Assembly: GCF_007954585.1 (NCBI RefSeq)
Contig: NZ_CP042382.1
Span: 682,001 to 746,000 of the forward strand
DNA from: Pistricoccus aurantiacus
GTDB taxonomy: Bacteria > Pseudomonadota > Gammaproteobacteria > Pseudomonadales > Halomonadaceae
Length of the DNA: 64,000 nt
Direction: 5' to 3'
Position numbers and translations under genes: made by a program. Below, piece by piece: positions 1-7,425 of this stretch; positions within the stretch are counted from its first letter, which is position 1; each line of letters begins with the position of its first letter. The notes under the pieces are model-generated. The model was not told the DNA's origin, ran no database searches, and saw nothing but the letters and a program-made list of their open reading frames with translations.

Positions 1-621
1 GACGTCATTGGCGAACCGACAACCAAGGACTATACCGGCACCGGTCACAGGCATGGCGCAAAGGGACAGAACTTTCACCTGGCGCGATATGTGCGCAAGA
101 TCGATGCCGCGCTACGACCTATCCTCATGCGCTCGAACGTTCCGCTGGTGCTGGCGGCGGCCAAGCCATTGGAGACGCTGTTCCGGGCACGGTGCACCAT
201 TACCGTTCTCCCCCAGGCCATCGAGGGAAGCCCCGACCGCTTGAGCGCGGCGGAACTGGCGGCTGCCGCAAGGCCCATACTCGATGAGCATTACGCAAGC
301 CAGATCAAGGACTTTCATCGCTTGTTCGAAAGACGAAGGGGCCAGAATCGAACGACCACGGATATCTCCGACGCCGCTCGCCTGGCCACCTTCGGTGGCA
401 TCGACAGCCTACTGGTGGATATCGATGGCGTGATCGATGGGTTTGTCGACGAGGAAACCGGCGAGGTCACTTTCGGCTCCCAAGGCGACGCCTTCAATTA
501 TGGCGTGGTCGATGAAATCACCGGCCGCGCCCTGCGTTCGGGGGCTCGAGTGCTGGCCGTGCGCAGGGCTGACATTCCAGAAGGCAAGGATCTGGCTGCC
601 ATCCTGCGCTATCCGATCTAG
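1..621 (+). CDS. baeRF-type (eRF1-like) hypothetical protein, 5' truncated by window edge
   Basis: The frame is open from base 1, so the gene begins outside the window; the first in-window ATG at 91 is internal. The visible 206 residues begin with a stretch carrying GHRHGAKGQN, followed by an alpha/beta segment (PLVLAAAKPLETLF) and a C-terminal part with GGIDSLLVDIDGVIDGFVDEETG and a final RRADIPEGKDLAAILRYPI. This resembles the C-terminal half of bacterial archaeo-eukaryotic release-factor-like (baeRF) proteins, whose role is largely unknown. No membrane segment is visible. It converges on purU with 10 bases between the stops. The family call is from memory of the fold signature and is moderate. 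Confidence 0.6.
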   Translation, partial: DVIGEPTTKDYTGTGHRHGAKGQNFHLARYVRKIDAALRPILMRSNVPLVLAAAKPLETLFRARCTITVLPQAIEGSPDRLSAAELAAAARPILDEHYASQIKDFHRLFERRRGQNRTTTDISDAARLATFGGIDSLLVDIDGVIDGFVDEETGEVTFGSQGDAFNYGVVDEITGRALRSGARVLAVRRADIPEGKDLAAILRYPI

Positions 622-631
622 GATATTTTCC

Positions 632-1498
632 TCAGCTTCGCGCGAACACCACCGTGCGCCGGGCGTGCAAAAAGACCCGGCGTTCCACGTGATATCCTAT
701 CGCACGAGCCAACGTCAGACATTCCACGTCCTGGCCTTTGGCTACCATGTCTTCCGGATAGTAACTGTGGTCCACTGGCTCGACCCTTTGGGTGATGATC
801 GGCCCTTCGTCCAGGTCGTCGTTGATGTAATGCGCCGTGGCGCCGACCAGCTTGACGCCTTTCTCATAGGCCTGATGATAGGGCTTGGCGCCCTTGAATC
901 CCGGCAGCAGGGAATGATGAATATTGATCGCCCAACCGCTGAGCCGTTCGCTCATCTCCGGTGACAGCACCTGCATGTAACGGGCCAGGATCACCAGCTC
1001 CGCGCCGGCTTCCTGGATGATCCGCCACACCTCGGCTTCCTGCTGCGGCTTGGTTTGTGCGGTGATCGGGCAGTGATGGTAGGGAATTCCGTGCCAGGCC
1101 GCCAGCGGCTCGAGATCCGGATGGTTGGAAATCACCGCTCGCACGTCGATGGGTAACTGCCCGGTGCGATAGCGATAGAGCAGATCGTTCAGACAGTGAT
1201 CCGCCTTGGAGACCATGATCACCACCGGCAGACGCCGCCCCGGCGGCGTCAGCTCGAAACTCATGTCGAACTCCATCGCCCGGGCGGCGAATTCCGCCTG
1301 GAAAACCTCGCTGTCGAAGCCATCCTCCTCCGGGCGAAACTCCACACGAATGAAGAAGCGACAGTTCAGCCGATCATCGAAGGAATTGAGCTCGGTGATA
1401 TAGCAGCGGCTTTCCTTCAAGAACCGAGTGACCACATCCACGGTACCCAGACGGCTGGGACACTGGGCGGCGAGAATCCAGGTATCTTTGGTGCTCAT
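632..1498 (-). CDS. purU: formyltetrahydrofolate deformylase PurU
   Basis: PurU hydrolyses 10-formyl-THF to formate and THF and so balances the folate pool. The 288-residue protein has an N-terminal ACT region (about 5-90) and a formyltransferase-fold catalytic half with INIHHSLLPGFKGAKPY and GATAHYINDDLDEGPII, which supply the family's catalytic His and Asp. Length is normal. ATG 1498 is chosen because GCAAGGAG lies just upstream; a TTG five codons earlier would place that site inside the gene. In pseudomonads purU commonly follows soxG in the sarcosine operon. Here it has the same orientation as soxBDAG but lies about 5.3 kb downstream of soxG, behind accessory genes. Confidence 0.95.
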   Translation of the reverse strand: MSTKDTWILAAQCPSRLGTVDVVTRFLKESRCYITELNSFDDRLNCRFFIRVEFRPEEDGFDSEVFQAEFAARAMEFDMSFELTPPGRRLPVVIMVSKADHCLNDLLYRYRTGQLPIDVRAVISNHPDLEPLAAWHGIPYHHCPITAQTKPQQEAEVWRIIQEAGAELVILARYMQVLSPEMSERLSGWAINIHHSLLPGFKGAKPYHQAYEKGVKLVGATAHYINDDLDEGPIITQRVEPVDHSYYPEDMVAKGQDVECLTLARAIGYHVERRVFLHARRTVVFARS

Positions 1499-1514
1499 GG
1501 CGACTCCTTGCAAA

Positions 1515-1538
1515 CTTTACTATTATGGGGAAGTAAAG
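1515..1538. promoter_or_regulatory. inverted repeat upstream of the AbrB/PIN pair, candidate antitoxin operator
   Basis: CTTTACT (1515-1521) and AGTAAAG (1532-1538) form a perfect 7-bp inverted repeat with a 10-bp spacer. A direct repeat ATTATGGG (1522-1529 and 1539-1546) overlaps it. The site lies between the divergent purU and antitoxin starts. AbrB-type antitoxins usually autoregulate through such symmetric sites; binding here is inference. Confidence 0.4.
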
Positions 1539-1582
1539 ATTATGGGCATTACATTGTTATTGTCCGAAAGGGAGCAACCCTA

Positions 1583-1840
1583 ATGACCAAGACGTTGGCT
1601 ACCGTCAGTTCGAAGCGGCAGATCACGCTACCCATCGACCTCTGCCGAGAAGTAGGCATTACTCCCGGCGACAAGGTCAAGGTGTTCATTCATGACGGTC
1701 AAATTACCTTGATGAAACAACGCTGCGGAGCGGCTGAAGGCGCACTCGCCAAACTTGAGGGCGACATTTCCTTGAGTGATGAAGCCTCCTTGCTGGATGC
1801 GCTGGAGCAGCGCGATACCAGTCGGAATTCGACGGAGTGA
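1583..1840 (+). CDS. AbrB/MazE-type (SpoVT-AbrB) antitoxin
   Basis: This 85-residue protein begins with a swapped-hairpin AbrB DNA-binding domain (about residues 3-48), recognisable from SSKRQITLPIDLCREVGITPGDKV. A short acidic C-terminal tail is typical of the toxin-neutralising segment. The ATG at 1583 follows a GGGAG site. The last bases overlap the toxin start (GTGA, four bases), so the two genes are translationally coupled. It would repress its own promoter and neutralise the adjacent PIN nuclease. Family assignment is firm; the exact toxin-antitoxin subfamily name is not. Confidence 0.88.
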   Translation: MTKTLATVSSKRQITLPIDLCREVGITPGDKVKVFIHDGQITLMKQRCGAAEGALAKLEGDISLSDEASLLDALEQRDTSRNSTE

Positions 1841-2241
1841 TTGCCATCGACACCAATGTGCTCCTGCGTTACCTGTTGCAGGATGACGAGGTTCAGGCCA
1901 GTCAAGCCAAGACGCTGATCCAAGGCGATAGCCTGGTGTTGATCACGGATGTCGTCCTTGTCGAAACGCTCTGGACACTGAAAGGCAAGAAGTACCGCGC
2001 CGACAAGCCAGCGCTTATGCATGTCATCGATAGCCTGTTGAAAGAGCCGACGCTGATCTTCGAAGACGATGCAACGGTATGGCATGCCCTGCAGGATTAT
2101 CGGCAAACGAACGCGGATTTTCCGGACGCTCTAATCGCCAGAAAGGCGGCCTTCATCGCCCTATTGAAAGGTGAACCCTACTCGGCAACCTATACCTTTG
2201 ACCGTCGAGCGCTTGGTTTGCCTACTACCAGTGCAGGATAG
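1837..2241 (+). CDS. PIN-domain ribonuclease toxin (VapC family)
   Basis: This 134-residue PIN domain opens with AIDTNVLLRYLLQDD, whose Asp is the first metal ligand. VLVETLWTLK supplies the next acidic residue, and NADFPDALIARKA carries the third; the fourth-position region is YTFDRRAL near the end. These acidic residues form the Mg-dependent RNase site of VapC toxins. Translation starts at GTG 1837, inside the antitoxin stop. Length is normal and no frameshift is seen, so the pair looks functional. It belongs to the accessory block separating purU from the sox operon. Confidence 0.9.
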   Translation: MIAIDTNVLLRYLLQDDEVQASQAKTLIQGDSLVLITDVVLVETLWTLKGKKYRADKPALMHVIDSLLKEPTLIFEDDATVWHALQDYRQTNADFPDALIARKAAFIALLKGEPYSATYTFDRRALGLPTTSAG

Positions 2242-2252
2242 CCTGCTTGTCA

Positions 2253-2642
2253 TCACTCTGAACTCGCCAGCTTAATTCCCAGGAAACCGAAGGCTCGGGC
2301 GAAGGCATGCCTGAACCATCTCAATACCGACGGTCGACGAATCACATAGTCGCGAGCGAGAGAAGCGCAGGCCCCATAGCCCACAAAAACCACGAAGGTC
2401 ATCAGCATGAAAGCCGCGGCAAGGCCAACAAGAGCCAAGGTGGCATTCCCGGAGCCCGGTGTAATGAACTGGGGCAGGAAGGCAAGAAAGAAAAGAGACA
2501 GCTTCGGGTTCAGCACGTTAAGAAGCGTTCCTCTGACAGCGACCCGCCACATGCCCGCCTTGGCCGTATTATCGGATACGTCGAGCGCGCCATTCTCCCG
2601 CAGAATGCTCCATGCCATGTAAAAGAGATAAAGCACGCCAAG
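2253..2642 (-). pseudogene. N-terminally truncated LysE/RhtB-type exporter
   Basis: The reading frame gives LGVLYLFYMAWSILREN, then a polar loop, NVLNPKLSLFFLAFLPQF and two more hydrophobic helices, the central and C-terminal part of a LysE-family amino-acid exporter. Intact members are about 200 residues with six membrane segments. Here the frame is closed by TAG at 2643-2645, so roughly the first 70 residues are missing. The nearest start is a GTG at 2636. The break lies against the 3' end of nei, pointing to a deletion or rearrangement. A short translated product cannot be excluded. Confidence 0.75.
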
Positions 2643-2673
2643 CTAGGTGGTCCGACTCAATGAATCCATTCCC

Positions 2674-3495
2674 TTACGGCGCCTGGCAAACGGGACACCA
2701 ATAAAGCCGGCGCGATGAGGCGGTGGTACGGCGGATAAGGCTGCCGCAGCGGTAGCAGGGCCGGTCTTCCCGAGCGAAAACCGCGAAGCGATAATCCGCG
2801 CGCTTATAGCCTTGAGCTTTCAAGGCCCGAACCCGGCTCGGCGGGTTGGTGATGCCCGCGGTCCGATAGGCACGCCGACCGATGATCATTGTGCTGCGAC
2901 CTAAGCGGGCAATAGCGGTATCATCGAGTTTCTGGGGGCTCGCGCCGGGCGCGACCCGGGCATGAAACAGGATCTCGGAGCGCAGGTAGTTCCCCACCCC
3001 GGCAATAAAACTCTGATCGAGATACAACGCCTGCAGCGCGCGACGCCGAAACCGCGAGCCGCGCAGCCGCTCGGCGACAGCCTTGGCGGAAAGATCTTCG
3101 GAAAGCAGGTCGGGGCCGGCTCGTCTGAGAAATGGTTGCTGAGCCAATTCATCCTCATCGAGCACTTCGATATCCGAGGCGCTGTATAAGAGCGCGCTGT
3201 GGGTGGCGGTATGCAGCGCCACCCGCAGGCTGCGTCCGGTATCCGGATACCCATCACGCTGGCAGACGTACCAGCGGCCATAGAGTTGATTGTGGGAATA
3301 CAGGGTGAGCCCGTTGTCGAAACGGGTGAGCAGCGCCTTGCCGCGGGTGTCGATGGCGCTGACGGTACAGCCTGCAAGCCGCGACTCGTATTGCACGAGC
3401 CGTGGCAGGCCGAAGGAAACATCCTCCAATCGCTCATCAACGAGTACCTTAGCCAGCCGATCCGCCTCGCGTCGAATCTCGGGGCCTTCAGGCAT
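2674..3495 (-). CDS. nei: endonuclease VIII (Nei), DNA glycosylase/AP lyase
   Basis: Nei removes oxidised pyrimidines and cleaves the abasic strand. The 273-residue protein begins MPEGPEIRREADRL, so Pro2 and Glu3 form the catalytic N-terminus after Met removal. A Fpg/Nei H2TH region contains the LDQSFIAGVGNYLRSEILF signature. The C-terminal zinc finger shows two CxxC pairs (CYRC and CPVC). Length matches the family. The gene stands alone on the minus strand between the LysE relic and the lipoprotein gene. Nei is preferred over MutM because the second residues are PEGPEI and the zinc finger is of the Nei type. Confidence 0.93.
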   Translation of the reverse strand: MPEGPEIRREADRLAKVLVDERLEDVSFGLPRLVQYESRLAGCTVSAIDTRGKALLTRFDNGLTLYSHNQLYGRWYVCQRDGYPDTGRSLRVALHTATHSALLYSASDIEVLDEDELAQQPFLRRAGPDLLSEDLSAKAVAERLRGSRFRRRALQALYLDQSFIAGVGNYLRSEILFHARVAPGASPQKLDDTAIARLGRSTMIIGRRAYRTAGITNPPSRVRALKAQGYKRADYRFAVFAREDRPCYRCGSLIRRTTASSRRLYWCPVCQAP

Positions 3496-3695
3496 CGCAT
3501 AGCACCCAGTCGCATGTCCCGCTCGACCACATTTTCATGAACCGCCTTGAGCATGAGCGTCATCGGAATATTCGAACCGATTAAACCAGTTCATAATGGC
3601 GGCGGGCAACTCAAGCACGCTGTCGGCTTAATTTTCCAGGCTCTAGCCCCGACCATCGGCGCTGTGGATTGCACGATCACCGGTATCCGATTCGA

Positions 3696-4367
3696 TCAAA
3701 GCCCGAAATACCCTGGCGGCAGGCGAGTATTCGCGAACATCGGATTTTGCGGATTCAAAGGCTGCACCGGCGGCTGGAATTGAAGCGATAGCACACAGGC
3801 GCCCTCCCCCTTGTCGTTGATCATCTTGATGCAGCCGTCCTGCTGACTCGCCACCAGCTTGCTCTGGCTTGCCTGATCGTAGAATGCCTTGTACTGCATT
3901 CCTTGCTTGATGGTCGCCTGAGGCACACCCATGCTCGCTAGCGCCTGAAGGCTCGCTTGCTGCAAGGAGGCCTGCAGATAAGCCTGCATTTGTTGCGGAG
4001 TCATGGTCATCGGCTGCAACGCAGGGGCAACCTCGGAAGCGCCTTTTGGCTCATCGTTCTGAAGCGGCTCCAGCATGGTGGCGGCCAGACCTATACCAAA
4101 AGACTTGCCCAAGGAATAGCCAAGCCCGGCATTACTGCTCAGCAGCAGCGCGGTACTGGCGGTGGCAAGCATGTTGGTCATCAATCCCTGATAGGCAAAT
4201 CTTTCCTCCTCCGGCTGCTTGTCGAGATAAAACCCCTCGGTCTGCGGCAGATCGTAACTGTGGTGGGGATTGTAAGCAGACGGAACGGGATCGCCGCCGG
4301 AGGAAGCGCAGCCGCCAATAAGTACCGCCAGCGTGAGGGCTATCGAGAGATGGATAAGGGATTTCAT
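3696..4367 (-). CDS. hypothetical lipoprotein
   Basis: I do not recognise the family. The 223-residue protein has a type II signal peptide, with a hydrophobic stretch ending in a lipobox LIGGC (Cys about 19), so it should be lipidated. The mature part has two short apolar stretches around residues 65-100, then a Gln/Met/Ala-rich helix (TPQQMQAYLQASLQQASLQAL), a Cys-containing segment near the end and a Pro-rich tail. No catalytic motif is visible. Upstream lies a low-GC promoter region and then the IS4 element, which may have altered its expression. Confidence 0.7.
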   Translation of the reverse strand: MKSLIHLSIALTLAVLIGGCASSGGDPVPSAYNPHHSYDLPQTEGFYLDKQPEEERFAYQGLMTNMLATASTALLLSSNAGLGYSLGKSFGIGLAATMLEPLQNDEPKGASEVAPALQPMTMTPQQMQAYLQASLQQASLQALASMGVPQATIKQGMQYKAFYDQASQSKLVASQQDGCIKMINDKGEGACVLSLQFQPPVQPLNPQNPMFANTRLPPGYFGL

Positions 4368-4521
4368 GAGTCGGCCTGCAGCAAGTATTGTTACTTTGTG
4401 TATTTTTTATTAAAAACAATGTTTCTGCAAGCCTTAATAAGAAAACAATAAGAAGCATTATTTAACGCTTAGTTTGTGATCCCTGTGATTTGGCTCATCC
4501 TTTGTAAGCGTTCGGGCATCC

Positions 4522-4537
4522 TTCAATTACCCACAAG
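4522..4537. repeat. left terminal inverted repeat of the IS4-family element
   Basis: Reads TTCAATTACCCACAAG and is the exact complement of 6029-6044. It overlaps the transposase stop codon at 4527-4529. Confidence 0.75.
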
Positions 4538-5942
4538 TTGCTGATGTGCTTGGATCCGCAGCGTGGAATCCTTCGACGAGGTCAGCTAACCGTGTGAAGC
4601 CCCGCCAGAGGACGGTGGTTCCTGGCGGGGGATCGCTTGAGCGGTCCAAGTAGCCACCGAGACGAGCGACGGCAGTCATGTAGAAGGCCATATCGTGTGG
4701 CGCGCTCTGTCTGTTTGACGGCATTGATTGGTCGAGAAGAGTTCTTTCAGTATTAGTCAAAACCGCTGCCGGTGAGGCTGTCGGGAACTGGCGTCGGAGA
4801 ATGGTCAGCCAGGATATTCTCCAGGACACGATGCAGCAGAGCGCAATGCAGTTGGCGAGTCGATCAGCTGTGGTGAGGTGTATATCCTCAATCCGGCAGC
4901 CAGTTTTCAAGGTCTTGAAGAATGTCTCGATGTTCCAGCGCCGTGAATACCAGTCAAGCTTTTGCACCGCCTCGGCGTGAGTGGTGACGGGGAGGTTTGT
5001 GATCAGTTTCCAAAAGATGGGGGGCCGGTCTTCGGGATGATTGACCTCTTCTGCAAAAATGACATTAAGATTTTGACTTTTATGATTTTTCTGCTTTCCA
5101 ATGGGTGGGCAGACGGTCATCGTTGCATGCTTGACTGACAATACAGCCTGTTGGTCTTGGCCGCGATCGTCGCGAAACCGAATATTGTGCCTTCCGCTGG
5201 CATGAGTCTCCGCCATTACTTGGGAAAGGGTCGTTCCGCCATCCTCAGCAAGGCGGTCGACGCAGCTTCGAACCAGAAAGTAAGTGCCAAGATCCTGTGC
5301 CAGGCAAAAGAGTTCGAAGATGTCGCTCTCCCGGTCACCGATATGCACGCAACGTTCAGGTGACCCTGCCAGCTCAGTAGAACAACGTAAATTGTCGAGC
5401 CAGCGCATACTTTCCTTCTGATCGATCGGCACCCGAGTAGGGTTGACCTTACGCTTGAGGGCAGTGGTTCCCTTGAATTTGTTCCGCGACCAGAATTTAG
5501 CGGCCGTCAGGCCCAATGGCAGCCCTTCCGGTGTGATCGCCAGGCTGGCATGCATCAAAAGTCCACAGACAGTATGTTGTCGGTGCCGCCCTTCCTTCAT
5601 CTTGCGGCCGGTTGATATCTTGGTGAAGCCGATTTTCTCAGGTGACGAGCGCTTGAAGGAAAACTCCGTTGTATCGTGCAAGATCAAGATGGGGCCATCG
5701 GTAGCCTGAATTCGCAAAGCCGAGGCGGCGAAATGCCCCTCCAGAATCTTGTCCTCGCTGACATTTTCATTGGCGAAGAAGCGGTAGGCGGCCTTTGTAT
5801 TCGTCCAATCCTGAAATGCTGTAGGTAGGGATTTGCCCGGTCGCTCCCCGATAGCTTCCAGGATCGTTCCTAACCTTCGGTTCAATCGTGCGTCACCTAA
5901 ATCACAGCCAGTGGTTTCTTCATCCACCCAACGCTGTCCCAT
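4527..5942 (-). CDS. IS4-family transposase with Tn5-type N-terminal domain
   Basis: This 471-residue DDE transposase starts with the Tn5-type N-terminal domain (CDLGDARLNRRL, AAYRFFAN). The catalytic core shows ILHDTTEF (Asp about 90), HIGDRESDIFEL (Asp about 203) and a YREK signature in YSRRWNIETFFKTLK (Glu about 339) that fits Y-x2-R-x3-E-x6-K exactly. The C-terminal dimerisation region follows. The frame is complete with no stop or shift, so the element may still be active. Start at ATG 5942 gives the usual MGQRWVDEE beginning. It is the only transposase gene in the window. Confidence 0.93.
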   Translation of the reverse strand: MGQRWVDEETTGCDLGDARLNRRLGTILEAIGERPGKSLPTAFQDWTNTKAAYRFFANENVSEDKILEGHFAASALRIQATDGPILILHDTTEFSFKRSSPEKIGFTKISTGRKMKEGRHRQHTVCGLLMHASLAITPEGLPLGLTAAKFWSRNKFKGTTALKRKVNPTRVPIDQKESMRWLDNLRCSTELAGSPERCVHIGDRESDIFELFCLAQDLGTYFLVRSCVDRLAEDGGTTLSQVMAETHASGRHNIRFRDDRGQDQQAVLSVKHATMTVCPPIGKQKNHKSQNLNVIFAEEVNHPEDRPPIFWKLITNLPVTTHAEAVQKLDWYSRRWNIETFFKTLKTGCRIEDIHLTTADRLANCIALCCIVSWRISWLTILRRQFPTASPAAVLTNTERTLLDQSMPSNRQSAPHDMAFYMTAVARLGGYLDRSSDPPPGTTVLWRGFTRLADLVEGFHAADPSTSATCG

Positions 5943-6028
5943 ACCCGTCCTCCCATATCACTGAAGGTGCTGGACAACCAAGCACACCGGGCCCCACTTT
6001 ATCAAGCGAAAACTCATATGCTCGGTGG

Positions 6029-6044
6029 CTTGTGGGTAATTGAA
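6029..6044. repeat. right terminal inverted repeat of the IS4-family element
   Basis: Reads CTTGTGGGTAATTGAA, the exact complement of the left repeat at 4522-4537. Confidence 0.75.
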
Positions 6045-6090
6045 AGGTTCACCGGCCGGATACCATCCTTTTGTTAATTCTTTTAATAAA

Positions 6091-6120
6091 AAAGCAGCCT
6101 AGTTATCCTTAGGCTGCTTT
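6091..6120 (-). terminator. bidirectional rho-independent terminator after the cupin gene
   Basis: AAAGCAGCCTA (6091-6101) and TAGGCTGCTTT (6110-6120) form an 11-bp stem with an 8-base loop. On the minus strand the hairpin is followed by a T-rich run, fitting termination of the cupin transcript; a T-rich stretch also follows on the plus strand. It lies outside the IS right end and shields the element from the cupin gene. Confidence 0.75.
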
Positions 6121-6244
6121 TTCCCTTTTAATATCAATAGGTTATGCCGATTTTATACCCGTTGTCAGCATCCAATCCAGCAGGCCAACGCTAGCTTGTG
6201 CAGTGCGCGCCAACCTATAGGTATCATTCAAGCGAAACGGTTAT

Positions 6245-6589
6245 TCAGGCAAAAACAAAGTATTTGCGTACCGTTTCCACGACTTCCCAAGTGCCTTTGA
6301 AGCCGGGCTCGACCACGAAGATATCTCCAGCCTTGAGATGAATCGGCTCGCCCCCATCCGGAGTAAGGATGCAGTAGCCTTCACGGAAGTCACAATATTC
6401 CCACTTATTGTAATCCACCGCCCACTTGCCCGGAGTACAGATCCAGGTACCCATGATCTTACTGCCATCTTCTGAAGTGTAAGCGTTGAGATTAACGGTA
6501 TGGGGGTCGCCAGAAAGCTTTTCCCACGGCGTAGCATCCAGTAACACTTCCGGCTGTGCATCACGCAGGGCCTTGACCTTGATAGACAT
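6245..6589 (-). CDS. small cupin protein (Cupin_3/DUF861 type)
   Basis: This 114-residue protein is a single cupin barrel. GTWICTPGKWAVDYNKWEYCDFREGYCILTPDG and IHLKAGDIFVVEPGFKGTWEV match the Cupin_3 (DUF861) pattern, a family often linked to amine or ureidoglycolate metabolism. The usual metal-binding His cluster of motif 1 is not obvious (Trp, Glu and Tyr occupy the region), so an enzymatic role is unclear. It lies just downstream of soxG in the same direction with a hairpin between, which fits an accessory link to sarcosine or betaine metabolism. That link is inference. Confidence 0.8.
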   Translation of the reverse strand: MSIKVKALRDAQPEVLLDATPWEKLSGDPHTVNLNAYTSEDGSKIMGTWICTPGKWAVDYNKWEYCDFREGYCILTPDGGEPIHLKAGDIFVVEPGFKGTWEVVETVRKYFVFA

Positions 6590-6716
6590 TGCTTTTCCTT
6601 TCGAGAGTGATAGCAGGGAATTACTTCACCGTACCGCCACTTCCCTGCTGGAATACGTTGGGCTATAGCACAGCCCAAGGTGGTACTTGAAACTGATTTC
6701 AGCAGAACTCTTCACA

Positions 6717-6743
6717 AAGACCGGGGCATTTCACCCCGGTCTT
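6717..6743 (-). terminator. strong hairpin closing the sox operon
   Basis: AAGACCGGGG (6717-6726), loop CATTTCA, and CCCCGGTCTT (6734-6743) form a perfect 10-bp GC-rich stem 31 bases after the soxG stop. The U-tract on the minus side is short (TCTTTGTG), while the plus side has a run of six T about 8 bases further. It probably acts as the operon terminator or an mRNA 3'-end stabiliser. Confidence 0.65.
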
Positions 6744-6774
6744 GGTTCATTTTTTAAATTCGGCGCTTCAGGCC

Positions 6775-7425
6775 TCAGCGCTTGACACCGATCCCATACT
6801 CTTCGCCGGCATCCAGCAGCCAGCGGTAGCAGTAGTCGGCGAAGCTTCTACGCAGCACCAGCTCGTAGCGCTCCTCGCTGGGACGACGCAGAATGGCGCT
6901 GGACTTGGCAAACACCACGCTGACCGCCTTGCCCACCGGGAAGTTGCTTGGATGGACATCGTAAGGCACGGACTTCATCAGCACTTCCCGGGCCTTGTCG
7001 CCGGTCAGCTCGATGAGGGTCTGGGCGCCGCTGACGTTGACGATGGCGAAGTGGGCGTCCCCCAGCCTTTCTCTCAGGCGATTTTCCAAATCAAACTCTT
7101 CGCCGCCAGGCACCACGACCAGCCATTCATCCGGCGACATCCATTGCACGGAACGCTCGCCGCTTTCATCGTGCACCAGCCCCAGGGGCCGACCGGGTAG
7201 ATTGATGCCAAGCACCTCGCGCACCGCCTCGTCGAGCACGATGGCGCCGCCGCGCAGAATCAGCTGGCCCAGGAAAGGCTTTTCCTCGAGCTGGACCCGG
7301 CTATTCTGGCTCGGCTTGGGGACGCTACCCTTGTGATAGGCCACGGACAGGGGCGACTCCATGGGAATCGACTTGTCCGGGCGGGTGTCGAAGGTCGCGA
7401 CATTGCCGTAAGTGATATCAGACAT
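6775..7425 (-). CDS. soxG: sarcosine oxidase gamma subunit
   Basis: SoxG is the small subunit of heterotetrameric sarcosine oxidase, which packs against the folate-binding region of the alpha subunit. The 216-residue protein has the GcvT-like fold remnant with SVQWMSPDEWLVVVPGGE, NVSGAQTLIELTGDKAREVLMKSVPYDVHP and a C-terminal RRSFADYCYRWLLDAGEEYGI, all typical of SoxG. Its start overlaps the soxA stop by eight bases, so translation is probably coupled. It is the last gene of the glyA-soxBDAG cluster and is followed by a strong hairpin. Confidence 0.93.
   Translation of the reverse strand: MSDITYGNVATFDTRPDKSIPMESPLSVAYHKGSVPKPSQNSRVQLEEKPFLGQLILRGGAIVLDEAVREVLGINLPGRPLGLVHDESGERSVQWMSPDEWLVVVPGGEEFDLENRLRERLGDAHFAIVNVSGAQTLIELTGDKAREVLMKSVPYDVHPSNFPVGKAVSVVFAKSSAILRRPSEERYELVLRRSFADYCYRWLLDAGEEYGIGVKR

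Larger units (their letters stand above)
4522..6044. mobile_element. IS4-family insertion sequence (Tn5-transposase type), about 1.5 kb
   Basis: A single transposase gene is bracketed by a 16-bp perfect inverted repeat: TTCAATTACCCACAAG at 4522-4537 and its complement at 6029-6044. Similarity continues imperfectly inward. The transposase stop codon lies inside the left repeat. No convincing target-site duplication is visible outside the repeats, so the exact ends may be off by a base or two, or the flanks have diverged. The element sits between the lipoprotein gene and the cupin gene. Confidence 0.8.

Noticed and set aside
1196-1582. Long N-terminal extension of the antitoxin frame
   Set aside because: It overlaps purU antisense. 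The AbrB domain begins right at the ATG of 1583, which has a GGGAG site.
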